A program made the position numbers and the translations under genes. This document shows positions 39,501-54,500 of a DNA stretch of 64,000 nucleotides, one piece after another; within the stretch, counting starts at the first letter, position 1; every line of letters begins with the position of its first letter. Origin of the DNA: Pseudorasbora parva (taxonomy: Eukaryota; Chordata; Actinopteri; Cypriniformes; Gobionidae); contig NC_090186.1 in assembly GCF_024679245.1 (NCBI RefSeq), forward strand, positions 32,759,446 to 32,823,445, in the 5' to 3' direction. Under the pieces are notes generated by a model. It was not told the DNA's origin. It saw only the letters and a list, made by a program, of their open reading frames with translations, and did not search any database.

Positions 39501-42500
39501 CTGCAGAGCACTTAGAACTACTGAGAGGTCCCAAGAGGGTACGAGAGGAGCACGAGGAGGATGTAGTCTCCTCGCACCCCTCAGGAACCTGATGACCAGG
39601 TCGTGCTTACTTACCGTTTTCCCGTCCAGGAGGTCATGGTAGGCGGCGATAGCGGCTACATAAACCTTCAGGGTGGATGGAGACAGCCTTCGATCCAACC
39701 CTTCCTGGAGGAAAGAGAGCACCGACCCGATCGGGCATTTCCAGGGGTCTTCTTGGCGAGAAGAGCACCAATTGACGAAGAGGTTCCACTTCAACGCATA
39801 GGCCTGTCTCGTGGACTCGGCCCGAGCGGAAGTGATAGTAGCCACCACCGGAGGTGGTAGGGTACTCAAACCTGCCGCGTCCCGTCCAGGAGCCACACGT
39901 GGAGGCTCCAAAGATCGGGACGCGGGTGCCACAGGGTGCCCCGTCTCTGAGAGAGTAGGTCTTGTCTCAGAGGGATTGGCCAGGGAGGGGCTGTCGCAAG
40001 GAGCACTAGTTCTGGGAACCAGGTCCGGCCGTGCCAGTACGGGGCGACCAAAATGACCTGCTCCTTGTCCTCCCTGACCTTGCACAGAACACGTGCAAGA
40101 AGGCTCACTGGGGGAAACGCATACTTGCGTAGGCCCCGCGGCCAGCTGTGCGCCAGTGCATCCGTGCCGAGCGTGCCCTCGGTCAGGGAATAGTACAGGC
40201 TGCAGTGGGACGAGTCGTGGGAGGCAAACAGATCTACCTGTGCGTCCCCGAACTGATCCCAAATCAGCTGGACCGACTGGGGATGGAGTCTCCACTCCCC
40301 AGGGATTGGCTGAACCCGTGAGAGCTCGTCGGCTGCACGGTTCAGGATCCCCGGGATATGGACAGCACGAAGGGACCTCAGGCGCTTCTGACTCCATAAA
40401 ACGAGATGGCGGGCGAGTTGAGACATGCGGCGGGAGCGTAGACCGCCCTGGTGGTTGATGTACGCTACTACGGCCGTGTTGTCCGATCTGACTAGTACGT
40501 GTTGACCCTTCAGCAACGCTCGGAAGCGGTGCAGGGCGAACCGTACTGCCAGCAACTCGAGGCAATTGATATGCAGGTGGCTCTGGCTCTCTGACCAAGA
40601 GCCGGCGGCTGCAATGTCCATTGCACATGGCACCCCAACCCGTGGTGGACGCATCTGTTGACACAACAACATGCCGGGAAACTCGTTCTAAGGGCACTCC
40701 TGCCCGTAGAAAACTGAGGTTCGACCACTGGGTGAGTGTCTGTCTGCAGGCCTGAGTCACTGGGACCCGGAGCGTGCCAGACCGCCATGCCCATCTCGGG
40801 ACTCGATCGCGAAGCCAGTGCTGAAGCGGTCTCATATGAAGCAATCCGAGCGGCGTTACCGCGGCTGCAGATGCCATATGCCCCAGGAGCCTCTGAAACA
40901 GTTTCAGTGGAACCGCACGCTTGCTCTCTATCTGCCTGAGGCAAGTCAGCAGCGACTGCGCGCGCAAGCCGGTAAGCTGCGCGCACATGGCGACCGAGTC
41001 GATCTCCATACCGAGAAAAGAGATCCTCTGCACGGGGCAGAGTTTGCTCTTCTCCCAGTTGACCCGAAGGCCCAAACGAGCTAAGTGGTGGAGAACCAGG
41101 TCTCTGTGTTCGCACACCCGGTCCCGAGAGTGGCCCAGTATGAGCCAGTCGTCGAGATAGTTCAGGATGCGAACCCCTTGTTGCCGGAGTGGCGCAAGGG
41201 CTGCCTCGACAATCTTCGTGAAGACGCGAGGGGACAGAGCTAGCCCGAATGGTAGTACAGCATACTGATATGCCCGCCCTTCGAACGCAAACCGTAGGAA
41301 CGGTCTGTGTCGCGGAAGGATGGACACATGGAAGTACGCGTCCTTCAGGTCGATCGCTGCAAACCAATCGCATGGACGAACGCATTCGAAAAGGCGTTTC
41401 GCAGTCAACATCCTGAACGGAAGCCTGTAAAGGGATCGGTTCAGGACGCGAAGGTCCAGGATCGGTCGTAACCCACCGGATTTCTTCGGTACAATGAAGT
41501 AAGGGCTGTAGAAGCCGGACTTCATCTCGGCTGGAGGGACGAGCTCGACCGCACCCTTCGCCAGTAGGGTTGCGATCTCCGCACGCATGACTGGGGCATT
41601 GGACCCCACCACGGTGTACCGGACACCCCGGAAGCGGGGAGGAGCTCGCGCGAACTGAATCGCGTAGCCGAGCCGGATGGTCCGTGCGACCCAGCGGGAC
41701 AGTCCCGGCAGCTGTAGTTACGCTCCCAGGGAGTGTACCAACGGGGTCATGCGGAGCACCGGCGTACCCTCGGTGGGGCAGCGAGGCAGCGTTACCGGCC
41801 CGGACTCGGGTGGCGTAGCGGCCCGGTGTCGGGGCGGCGGTAACAGCTGCGCCCTGACAGAGGAGACCAGGGAAGGACTCGCGTTCCACTGGGGTCTGCT
41901 CTGAGAGGGGGCTGGCGACAGAGAGGGACGAGAGCGGCGTGGCACGGGGGCGGCGCACACTGCCGTCACCGGTCTCTGTGTGCTCAGAGATGGGTATGTC
42001 AGTTCTTTCTTTAACCACATTAGGGTGCTGCCACCCCGGGGGGCGGCAGCGGAACGAAAGATTCTCCCCCGGCCCTCCACCGGGGGAAGGAGCGGCCCTG
42101 CTGCCGTCTCCTGGAAAGAACTGCCCATCTCTGAGCTGTCCGCGTCAGGAGCGCCGCTTGGCCTGGCGTTTAGCGGGCCGCGGGGCTGGCGCGGACTGGG
42201 GCGGCTTCTTGCGGCGCGCTCCGCGGCGCGGCCCGGGTGAAGGCTGCTGCTGTGGCCGCGCGGGAGCGGGGGGGACCGCAGGAGGCCGCCCTCGGCGGCG
42301 AGGCAGCTGAGGCGACTGTGCCGGCGGCGCTTGGGGTGCAGCAGCGGGCCGCCGGGGCAGTATATGCTTAATAGCCTCAGTCTGCTTCTGGGCGGCCGAG
42401 AACTGTTGGGCGAAGCTCTCGACCGCACCGCCGAATAGCCCAGCCTGGGATATGGGGGCGTCGAGGAAACGAGTCCGCTCGGCGTCCCGCATATCGGCCA

Positions 42501-45500
42501 GGTTGAGCCATAGATGTCTCTCCTGGACCACGCATGTGGACATCACCCGGCCCAGGGAGCGTGCGGTAACCTTCGTCGCCCGGAGAGCGAGGTCGGTCGC
42601 GGCACGCAGCTCATCTCTGAGCCCTGGGTCGGCTCCACCCTCGTGCATGTCGCACAGCAACTTGGCCTGGTAGGCCTGGAGGGTTGCCATGGCATGCAGA
42701 GAAGCGGCGGCCTGCCCCGCAGCTCTGTAGGTCTTCGACACCATTGAAGATGTGAATCTACAGGCCTTGGAGGGGTGCTTAGGGTCGCCACGCCAGGAGG
42801 AGGCGCTCTGGGGACACAGTTGCATCGCCACAGAACGCTCCACCGGGGGGACCCCAGTGTACCCTCTAGCCGCCGCCCCATCGAGGGCGGAGAAGGCGGA
42901 AGAGGTTGCCAAACGCTCGCGAGAAGACACGGGGGCCCTCCACGAGTGCGCAACCTCCTCATGCACTTCCGGGAAGAAAGGAATTGGGGGCACGGCAGGA
43001 CGGCTGTCCTGTCGTGGCGCACCCAAAAACCAATCATCTAACCGCGAACGCTCCGGCCGGGGTGGAGGGTTCAACTCCAGACCGAGCGCCGCGGCAGCCC
43101 GGGCAAGCATGGCTGTCAACTCCGGGTCCGACTCGGACAATGCTGGCGCGCCCGGAGGCGGCAGCACAGCCGAATCCTCATCCTCGGAGGACTCTAGCCC
43201 ACCTTGCGATGCGGTCACCGACATCTCGTCCTCCTCTGGAGCACCGAACGAAACCCGCGGACCGGCCGAGACCGAGGCCGCGGGCTCCATCACAACGCTC
43301 GCGGGTACCGGTGCAACAGAGGGGGGTGTGGGCCGAGGCGTGAGCGTCGGAGCTGTATTCCACACCATCACCCTCAGATCACCCTGGCCACCAGCCGAAG
43401 AAACGCCCCGCGGACCGGATGAGACCGAGGCCGCGGACACGTCAGATCGGGGGGTGACGGAGGGGACTCTCACTCCGGCGGCCGCACGGAGATCATTGAG
43501 TCTCGACCGCAACACGGAGATGGCCATGTTCCCGCAGTGAGAACATGACTCATCCACAAGCGCCACCTGAGCATGCTGGAAGCCCAAGCATGCCAGACAG
43601 TGCGAGTGCCCATCAGAAGAGTGTAGAGACCGGCCACACCCAGAAGCACACGGGCGAGACATCCTGAAAAGGACGTGCCACGTGTGAGCTTTTTTGTGAG
43701 AGGATTAACCTCGCAGTCGATGCCGAAGCGCCCAGGGGACCACACACCAACTGGAAACCAATCGTCTGACCAGCAGGCAGGAAGTATGTGACCGCTGGAA
43801 CGCGCCGAACACCAACACCGACTGGAAGATCCTGATCGTCTCGAAGAACTGACTTAACTCAGAAGGCTTGTAGGAGTGAAAGGTATGTAACCCTTGGCTC
43901 CGAAGCATTAAAACATAATGCGATGATGCCAGCTACTTCCTTATATACCCACGTGGGTAGGCGGAGTTACGCATGCAAATCTCGCATGCCCATGGCATTG
44001 GCACTGCCATTGGGCGCTTTCTAGTCTCGGAGATGACAGGCTTCTAAGCGAAACCCCCATTCGTCAGTCACTGAAGTTACGTCGGAGTGACTGAACGAAA
44101 GGGAACTGCCTTTATTCTACGTGGCATTGATTCAACAAGGTATTGACAGCATTCTTTAGAAATGTTGGCCCGTATTGATAGGATAGCATCTTGCAGTTGA
44201 TGGAGATTTGTGGAATACACATCCAGGGCACGAAGCTCCTGTTCCACCACATCCCAAAGATGCACTATTGGCTTGAGATCTGGTGACTGTGGGGGCCATT
44301 TTAGTACAGTAAACTCATTCTCGTGTTCAAGAAACCAATTTGAAATGATTAAAGGTTTTTGACATGGTGCATTATCCTGCTGGAAGTAGCCATCAGAGGA
44401 TGGCTACATGGTGCTCATAAAGGGTTGGACATGGTCAGAAACAATGCTCAGGTAGGCCGTGGCATTTAAACAATGCCCAAATTGCACTAAGGAGCCTAAA
44501 GTGTGCCAAGAAAACATCCCCCACACCATTACACCACCACCACCAGCCTGCACATTGGTAACAAGGCATGATGGATCCATGTTCTCATTCTGTTATGCCA
44601 AATTCTGACTCTACCATCTGAATGTCTCAACAGAAATCGAGACTTATCAGACCAGGCCACATTTTTATAGTCTTCAACTGTCCAATTTTGCTGAGCTCGT
44701 GCCAATTGTAGCCTCTTTACCTATTTGTAGCAGAGATGAGTGGTACCTAGTGGGGTCTTCTGCTGTTGTATCCCTTCCGCCTCGAGGTTGTGTGTTGTGG
44801 CTTCACAAATGCTTTACTGCATACCTCGGTTGTAATGAGTGGTTATTTCAGTCAAAGTTGCTCTTCTTGCAGTTTGAATCAGTCAGCCCAATCTCCTCTG
44901 ACCTCTAGCATCAACAAGGCATTTTTGCCCACAGGACTGCTGCATACTGGATGTTTTTCCCTTTTCAAACCATTCTTTGTAAATCCTAGAAATGGTTGTG
45001 CATGAAAATCCCAGTAACTGAGCAGATTGTGAAATACTCAGACCGGCCGGTCTGGCACCAACAACCATGCCATGCTCAAAATTGCTTAAATCACCTTTCT
45101 TTCCCATTCTGACATTCAGTTTGGAGTTCAGGAGATTGTCTTGACCAGGACCACACCCCTAAATGCATTGAAGCAACTGCCATGTGATTGGTTTATTAGA
45201 TAATTGCATTAATGAGAAATTGAACAGGTGTTCCTAATAATCCTTTATGTGAGTGTATACTAGAAGAATAAGAACCGACAAAGGACATTATCAACATTTT
45301 TTAAACACAAAAACCCCCCCAGAAAACTAAGATTTTAAAAATGCATCTACATTTTGTCAAATTGTTTAAAGAAAATGTCCAAAAACACTTTCATACCTCC
45401 TGTATGGTAACACTTGCACTAAAATGACAAATTATTAAGGGAGTGTGGGGAATTCTTAGATTTTTGACTAACATCACCAATTTGTATGTATTCAAAGCAT

Positions 45501-48500
45501 AATTTCAGATGTTACAGTTAACAGTAGATTTGAAAAAAAAAAAAAAAAAAAAAAAACGAACACAACTAACAGAAAAATAATTACTGTATCCATTTCCAAA
45601 TACTGTTCTTTATCACATGTATACTATGAGCTTTTTCCATAAATCATACCTTTGCATGTGTTATTGCTGTTTATAGGGAGGTTTGGGTCTGTTACATTAT
45701 ATCCAATCTTGCACGAGCAATTGTAACTCCCAAAAGTGTTGTTGCAGATTGAGTTTGGACCACAGACCTCTGATCTCTCGACACATTCATCCACATCTTT
45801 AGTAAAAGGAAGTTCAGAGGAAAATAACAGTTTGGATCACTCATTCTTTGGCATCTTTACAACAGATTGATTTATTTACAAAAATGTTATCCAAAGTAAA
45901 AAATCACAAGGATAAACTCTAGCTAATAATTAAAGGTTAGAGTAAACAAATCTGAATATTAACTGTACCTCTACATGTGTTATTGAGGCTGATTGTGAGA
46001 TTTGAGTTTGTTGCAGTGAATCCATCCAAACATGAGCAACTGTAACTTCCGATTTCATTTGTGCAGTTGGAATTTGGACCACATATAGAAGGACTGAAAC
46101 GACATTCATCTGTATCTAGAGTGGAAAAATAATTGTCATTTGTTTTAATACATACACATATAAAGGCATAAAATATGAAAAACAAGTGGCATCTCACCAA
46201 GTAATACACTAACATAACTATAGGCATATAAGAAGAATATGGATGGAGAAAGTATAATATTATCATCTTTAAACACAAATGACCAGAAAATAAAGATTTT
46301 GAACAGCTGCGTTAGCATGTGCAACAGTAACAAACTAACAAACATTATTTTTCCACTCACAGTACACAGAATCTTTGTAATGAATTTGGAATAAGAGTTT
46401 TTTTTCTATAAATCATACCATTGCATGTGTTATTGCTGTTTATAGGGAGGTTTGGGTCTGTTACATTATATCCACTCTTGCACGAGCAATTGTAACTCCC
46501 AACAGTGTTGTTGCAGATTGAGTTTGGACCACAGACGTTTGATCTCTCAACACATTCATCCACATCTTTAGTAAAGGGAAGTTAAGGGAAAATTAACAGT
46601 TTGGGTCAGTTTAATCTTATTTCTTGGCATTTTTACAATAGAATGCTTAATTTACAAAATTCAAAGTAAAAATGATACGGACAAAAACTATAGATAATTA
46701 TGTAAGGTTAGAGTAAACAGATATGAACTGTACCTCTACATGTGTTATTGATGCTGATGGTAAGATTTGAGTTTGTTGCAGTGAATCCATCCAAACATGA
46801 GCAATTGTAACTTGGTACTTCATTTGTGCAGTTGGAATGTGGACCACATACAGATGGACCAAACCGACATTCATCTATATCTACGGGGGAAGCAAATGTA
46901 ATGTACATACAAATATCAACACAGGAGAACTGGATAGACATCTTGTGTCTAACAACATCAACATCTACACTCACCTAAAGGATTATTAGGAACACCCTAC
47001 TAATACCGTGTTTGACCCCCTTCCGCCTTCAGAACTGCCTTTATTCTACGTGGCATTGATTCAACAAGGTATTGACAGCATTCTTTGGAAATGTTGGCCC
47101 ATATTGATAGGATAGCATCTTGCAGTTGATGGAGATTTGTGGAATACACATCCAGGGCACGAAGCTCCTGTTCCACCACATCCCAAAGATGCACTATTGG
47201 CTTGAGATCTGGTGACTGTGGGGGCCATTTTAGTACAGTAAACTCATTCTCGTGTTCAAGAAATCAATTTGAAATGATTAAAGGTTTTTGACATGGTGCA
47301 TTATCCTGCTGGAAGTAGCCATCAGAGGATGGCTACATGGTGCTCATAAAGGGTTGGACATGGTCAGAAACAATGCTCAGGTAGGCCGTGGCATTTAAAC
47401 AATGCCCAAATGGCACTAAGGGGCCTAAAGTGTGCCAAGAAAACATCCCCCACACCATTAAACCACCACCACCAGCCTGCACAGTGGTAACAAGGCATGA
47501 TGGATCCATGTTCTCATTCTGTTATGCCAAATTCTGACTCTACCATCTGAATGTCTCAACAGAAATCGAGACTTATCAGACCAGGCCACATTTTTATAGT
47601 CTTCAACTGTCCAATTTTGCTGAGCTCGTGCCAATTGTAGCCTCTTTACCTATTTGTAGCAGAGATGAGTGGTACCTAGTGGGGTCTTCTGCTGTTGTAT
47701 CCCTTCCGCCTCGAGGTTGTGTGTTGTGGTTTCACATATGCTTTGCTGCATACCTCGGTTGTAATGAGTGGTTATTTCAGTCAAAGTTGCTCTTCTTGCA
47801 GTTTGAATCAGTCAGCCCATTCTCCTCTGACCTCTAGCATCAACAAGGCATTTTAGCCCACAGGACTGCTGCATACTGGATGTTTTTCCCTTTTCACACC
47901 ATTCTTTGTAAATCCTAGAAATAGTTGTGCATGAAAATCCCAGTAACTGAGCAGATTGTGAAATACTCAGACCGGCCGGTCTGGCACCAACAACCATGCC
48001 ATGCTCAAAATTGCTTAAATCACCTTTCTTTCCCATTCTGACATTCAGTTTGGAGTTCAGGAGATTGTCTTGACCAGGACCACACCCCTAAATGCATTGA
48101 AGCAACTGCCATGTGATTGGTTTATTAGATAATTGCATTAATGAGAAATTGAACAGGTGTTCCTAATAATCCTTTATGTGAGTGTATACTAGAAGAATAA
48201 GAACCAACAAAGGACATTATCAACATTTTTTAAACACAAAAACCCCCCCAGAAAACTAAGATTTTAAAAATGCATCTACATTTTGTCAAATTGTTTAAAG
48301 AAAATGTCCAAAAACACTTTCATACCTCCTGTATGGTAACACTTGCACTACAATGACAAATTATTGAGGGAGTGTGGGGAATTCTTAGATTTTTGACTAA
48401 CATCACCAATTTGTATGTATTCAAAGCATAATTTCAGATGTTACTGTTAACAGTGGATTTGAAGAAAAAAAAAAAAAAAAAAAAAAAAAACGAACACAAC

Positions 48501-51500
48501 TAACAGAAAATTAATTACTGTATCCATTTCCAAATACTGTTCTTTATCACATGTATACTACGAGCTTTTTCCATAAATCATACCTTTGCATGTGTTATTG
48601 CTGTTTACAGGGAGGTTTGGGTCTGTTACATTATATCCAATCTTGCACGAGCAATTGTAACTCCCAACAGTGTTGTTGCAGATTGAGTTTGGACCACAGA
48701 CCTCTGATCTCTCGACACATTCATCCACATCTTTAGTAAAAGGAAGTTCAGAGGAAAATAACAGTTTGGATCACTCATTCTTTGGAATCTTTACAACAGA
48801 TTGATTTATTTACAAAAATGTTATCCAAAGTAAAAAATCACAAGGATAAACTCTAGCTAATAATTAAAGGTTAGAGTAAACAAATCTGAATATTAACTGT
48901 ACCTCTACATGTGTTATTGAGGCTGATTGTGAGATTTGAGTTTGTTGCAGTGAATCCATCCAAACATGAGCAATTGTAACTTCCTATTTCATTTGTGCAG
49001 TTGGAATTTGGACCACATGTAGAAGGACTGAAACGACATTCATCTGTATCTAGAGTGGAAAAATAATTGTCATTTGTTTTAATACATACACATATAAAGG
49101 CATAAAATATGAAAAACAAGTGGCCTCTCACCAAGTAATACACTAACATAACTATAGGCATATAAGAAGAATATGGATGGAGAAAGTATAATATTATCAT
49201 CTTTAAACACAAATGACCAGAAAATAAAGATTTTGAACAGCTGCGTTAGCATGTGCAACAGTAACAAACTAACAAACATTATTTTTCCACTCACAGTACT
49301 TAGAATCTTTGTAATGAATTTGGAATAAGAGGTTTTTTTTTTCTATAAATCATACCATTGCATGTGTTATTGCTGTTTATAGGGAGGTCTGGGTCTGTTA
49401 CATTATATCCACTCTTGCACGAGCAATTGTAACTCCCAACAGTGTTGATGCAGATTGAGTTTGGACCACAGACGTTTGATCTCTCAACACATTCATCCAC
49501 ATCTTTAGTAAAGGGAAGTTAAGGGAAAATTAACAGTTTGGGTCAGTTTAATCTTATTTCTTGCCATTTTTACAATAGAATGCTTAATTTACAAAATTCA
49601 AAGTAAAAATGATACGGACAAAAACTATAGATAATTATGTAAGGTTAGAGTAAACAGATATGAACTGTACCTCTACATGTGTTATTGATGCTGATGGTAA
49701 GATTTGAGTTTGTTGCAGTGAATCCATCCAAACATGAGCAATTGTAACTTGGTACTTCATTTGTGCAGTTGGAATGTGGACCACATACAGATGGACCAAA
49801 CCGACATTCATCTATATCTACGGGGGAAGCAAATGTAATGTACATACAAATATCAACACTGGAGAACTTGATAGACATCTTGTGTCTAACAACATCAACA
49901 TCTACACTCACCTAAAGGATTATTAGGAACACCCTACTAATACCGTGTTTGACCCCCTTCCGCCTTCAGAACTGCCTTTATTCTACGTGGCATTGATTCA
50001 ACAAGGTATTGACAGCATTCTTTGGAAATGTTGGCCCATATTGATAGGATAGCATCTTGCAGTTGATGGAGATTTGTGGAATACACATCCAGGGCACGAA
50101 GCTCCTGTTCCACCACATCCCAAAGATGCACTATTGGCTTGAGATCTGGTAACTGTGTGGGCCATTTTAGTACAGTAAACTCATTCTCGTGTTCAAGAAA
50201 CCAATTTGAAATGATTAAAGGTTTTTGACATGGTGCATTATCCTGCTGGAAGTAGCCATCAGAGGATGGCTACATGGTGCTCATAAAGGGTTGGACATGG
50301 TCAGAAACAATGCTCAGGTAGGCCGTGGCATTTAAACAATGCCCAAATGGCACTAAGGGGCCTAAAGTGTGCCAAGAAAACATCCCCCACACCATTACAC
50401 CACCACCACCAGCCTGCACAGTGGTAACAAGGCATGATGGATCCATGTTCTCATTCTGTTATGCCAAATTCTGACTCTACCATCTGAATGTCTCAACAGA
50501 AATCGAGACTTATCAGACCAGGCCACATTTTTATAGTCTTCAACTGTCCAATTTTGCTGAGCTCGTGCCAATTGTAGCCTCTTTACCTATTTGTAGCAGA
50601 GATGAGTGGTACCTAGTGGGGTCTTCTGCTGTTGTATCCCTTCCGCCTCGATGTTCTGTCTTGTGGCTTCACAAATGCTTTGCTGCATACCTCGGTTGTA
50701 ATGAGTGGTTATTTCAGTCAAAGTTGCTCTTCTTGCAGTTTGAATCAGTCAGCCCATTCTCCTCTGACCTCTAGCATCAACAAGGCATTTTTGCCCACAG
50801 GACTGCTGCATACTGGATGTTTTTCCCTTTTCAAACCATTCTTTGTAAATCCTAGAAATGGTTGTGCATGAAAATCCCAGTAACTGAGCAGATTGTGAAA
50901 TGCTCAGACCGGCCGGTCTGGCACCAACAACCATGCCATGCTCAAAATTGCTTAAATCACCTTTTTTCCCATTCTGACATTCAGTTTGGAGTTCAGGAGA
51001 TTGTCTTGACCAGGACCACACCCCTAAATGCATTGAAGCAACTGCCATGTGATTGGTTTATTAGATAATTGCATTAATGAGAAATTGAACAGGTGTTCCT
51101 AATAATCCTTTATGTGAGTGTATACTAGAAGAATAAGAACCAACAAAGGACATTATCAACATTTTTTAAACACAAAAACCCCCCCAGAAAAATAAAGATT
51201 TTAAAAATGCATCTACATTTTGTCAAATTGTTTAAAGAAAATGTCCAAAAACACTTTCATACCTCCTGTATGGTAACACTTGCACTAAAATGACAAATTA
51301 TTGAGGGAGTGTGGGGAATTCTTAGATTTTTGACTAACATCACCAATTTGTATGTATTCAAAGCATAATTTCAGATGTTACTGTTAACAGTGGATTTGAA
51401 GAAAAAAAAAAATTAAAAAAAAAAAAAAACGAACACAACTAACAGAAAAATAATTACTGTATCCATTTCCAAATACTGTTCTTTATCACATGTATACTAC

Positions 51501-54500
51501 GAGCTTTTTCCATAAATCATACCTTTGCATGTGTTATTGCTGTTTACAGGGAGGTTTGGGTCTGTTACATTATATCCAATCTTGCACGAGCAATTGTAAC
51601 TCCCAACAGTGTTGTTGCAGATTGAGTTTGGACCACAGACCTCTGATCTCTCGACACATTCATCCACATCTTTAGTAAAAGGAAGTTCAGAGGAAAATAA
51701 CAGTTTGGATCACTCATTCTTTGGCATCTTTACAACAGATTGATTTATTTACAAAAATGTTATCCAAAGTAAAAAATCACAAGGATAAACTCTAGCTAAT
51801 AATTAAAGGTTAGAGTAAACAAATCTGAATATTAACTGTACCTCTACATGTGTTATTGAGGCTGATTGTGAGATTTGAGTTTGTTGCAGTGAATCCATCC
51901 AAACATGAGCAATTGTAACTTCCTATTTCATTTGTGCAGTTGGAATTTGGACCACATGTAGAAGGACTGAAACGACATTCATCTGTATCTAGAGTGGAAA
52001 AATAATTGTCATTTGTTTTAATACATACACATATAAAGGCATAAAATATGAAAAACAAGTGGCCTCTCACCAAGTAATACACTAACATAACTATAGGCAT
52101 ATAAGAAGAATATGGATGGAGAAAGTATAATATTATCATCTTTAAACACAAATGACCAGAAAATAAAGATTTTGAACAGCTGCGTTAGCATGTGGAACAG
52201 TAACAAACTAACAAACATTATTTTTCCACTCACAGTACTTAGAATCTTTGTAATGAATTTGGAATAAGAGGTTTTTTTTTTCTATAAATCATACCATTGC
52301 ATGTGTTATTGCTGTTTATAGGGAGGTTTGGGTCTGTTACATTATATCCACTCTTGCACGAGCAATTGTAACTCCCAACAGTGTTGATGCAGATTGAGTT
52401 TGGACCACAGACGTTTGATCTCTCAACACATTCATCCACATCTTTAGTAAAGGGAAGTTAAGGGAAAATTAACAGTTTGGGTCAGTTTAATCTTATTTCT
52501 TGCCATTTTTACAATAGAATGCTTAATTTACAAAATTCAAAGTAAAAATGATACGGACAAAAACTATAGATAATTATGTAAGGTTAGAGTAAACAGATAT
52601 GAACTGTACCTCTACATGTGTTATTGATGCTGATGGTAAGATTTGAGTTTGTTGCAGTGAATCCATCCAAACATGAGCAATTGTAACTTGGTACTTCATT
52701 TGTGCAGTTGGAATGTGGACCACATACAGATGGACCAAACCGACATTCATCTATATCTACGGGGGAAGCAAATGTAATGTACATACAAATATCAACACTG
52801 GAGAACTTGATAGACATCTTGTGTCTAACAACATCAACATCTACACTCACCTAAAGGATTATTAGGAACACCCTACTCATACCGTGTTTGACCCCCTTCC
52901 GCCTTCAGAACTGCCTTTATTCTACGTGGCATTGATTCAACAAGGTATTGACAGCATTCTTTGGAAATGTTGGCCCATATTGATAGGATAGCATCTTGCA
53001 GTTGATGGAGATTTGTGGAATACACATCCAGGGCACGAAGCTCCTGTTCCACCACATCCCAAAGATGCACTATTGGCTTGAGATCTGGTAACTGTGGGGG
53101 CCATTTTAGTACAGTAAACTCATTCTCGTGTTCAAGAAACCAATTTGAAATGATTAAAGGTTTTTGACATGGTGCATTATCCTGCTGGAAGTAGCCATCA
53201 GAGGATGGCTACATGGTGCTCATAAAGGGTTGGACATGGTCAGAAACAATGCTCAGGTAGGCCGTGGCATTTAAACAATGCCCAAATGGCACTAAGGGGC
53301 CTAAAGTGTGCCAAGAAAACATCCCCCACACCATTACACCACCACCACCAGCCTGCACAGTGGTAACAAGGCATGATGGATCCATGTTCTCATTCTGTTA
53401 TGCCAAATTCTGACTCTACCATCTGAATGTCTCAACAGAAATCGAGACTTATCAGACCAGGCCACATTTTTATAGTCTTCAACTGTCCAATTTTGCTGAG
53501 CTCGTGCCAATTGTAGCCTCTTTACCTATTTGTAGCAGAGATGAGTGGTACCTAGTGGGGTCTTCTGCTGTTGTATCCCTTCCGCCTCGATGTTCTGTCT
53601 TGTGGCTTCACAAATGCTTTGCTGCATACCTCGGTTGTAATGAGTGGTTATTTCAGTCAAAGTTGCTCTTCTTGCAGTTTGAATCAGTCAGCCCATTCTC
53701 CTCTGACCTCTAGCATCAACAAGGCATTTTTGCCCACAGGACTGCTGCATACTGGATGTTTTTCCCTTTTCAAACCATTCTTTGTAAATCCTAGAAATGG
53801 TTGTGCATGAAAATCCCAGTAACTGAGCAGATTGTGAAATACTCAGACCGGCCGGTCTGGCACCAACAACCATGCCATGCTCAAAATTGCTTAAATCACC
53901 TTTTTTCCCATTCTGACATTCAGTTTGGAGTTCAGGAGATTGTCTTGACCAGGACCACACCCCTAAATGCATTGAAGCAACTGCCATGTGATTGGTTTAT
54001 TAGATAATTGCATTAATGAGAAATTGAACAGGTGTTCCTAATAATCCTTTATGTGAGTGTATACTAGAAGAATAAGAACCAACAAAGGACATTATCAACA
54101 TTTTTTAAACACACAAAAAAAAAACAGAAAACTAAAATTTTAAAAATGCATCTACATTTTGTCAAATTGTTTAAAGAAAATGTCCAAAAACACTTTCATA
54201 CCTCCTGTATGGTAACACTTGCACTAAAATGACAAATTATTGAGGGAGTGTGGGGAATTCTTAGATTTTTGACTAACATCACCAATTTGTATGTATTCAA
54301 AGCATAATTTCAGATGTTACTGTTAACAGTGGATTTGAAGAAGAAGAAAAAAAAAAAAGAAAAAAAAACGAACACAACTAACAGAAAAATAATTACTGTA
54401 TCCATTTCCAAATACTGTTCTTTATCACATGTATACTACAAGCTTTTTCCATAAATCATACCTTTGCATGTGTTATTGCTGTTTACAGGGAGGTTTGGGT

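Larger units (their letters stand above)
37964..44106 (-). mobile_element. DIRS retrotransposon copy 2 (6,143 bp)
   Basis: Same insertion base and orientation as copy 1. By eye I see about six substitutions and two indels between the copies: a 4-bp TGAC loss at the inner edge of the internal complementary region and a 1-bp gain in RNase H. It is a passenger of the 12 kb duplication, not a second integration. Confidence 0.95.
37896..45255 (-). mobile_element. Tc1-like relic 11, split by DIRS copy 2
   Basis: The Tc1 parts are 37896-37963 and 44107-45255, broken at exactly the same base as relic 9. Its right part is the duplicate of that in relic 9. Confidence 0.9.
21220..45270. repeat. ~12.03 kb tandem duplication (two units plus DIRS, twice)
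   Basis: Copy A is about 21220-33250 and copy B about 33250-45270; limits are approximate because the flanking units are themselves repeats. Support: the two DIRS elements share the insertion base, and units 8 and 10, relics 8 and 10 and relics 9 and 11 share private variants. DIRS starts are 12,030 bp apart, which equals one DIRS plus two units. Confidence 0.88.

Noticed and set aside
38862..41612. A 916-codon DIRS protein joining RT directly to the recombinase
   Set aside because: The join depends on the 1-bp insertion in copy 2 and skips the proper RNase H frame. Copy 1 shows the separate ORFs.
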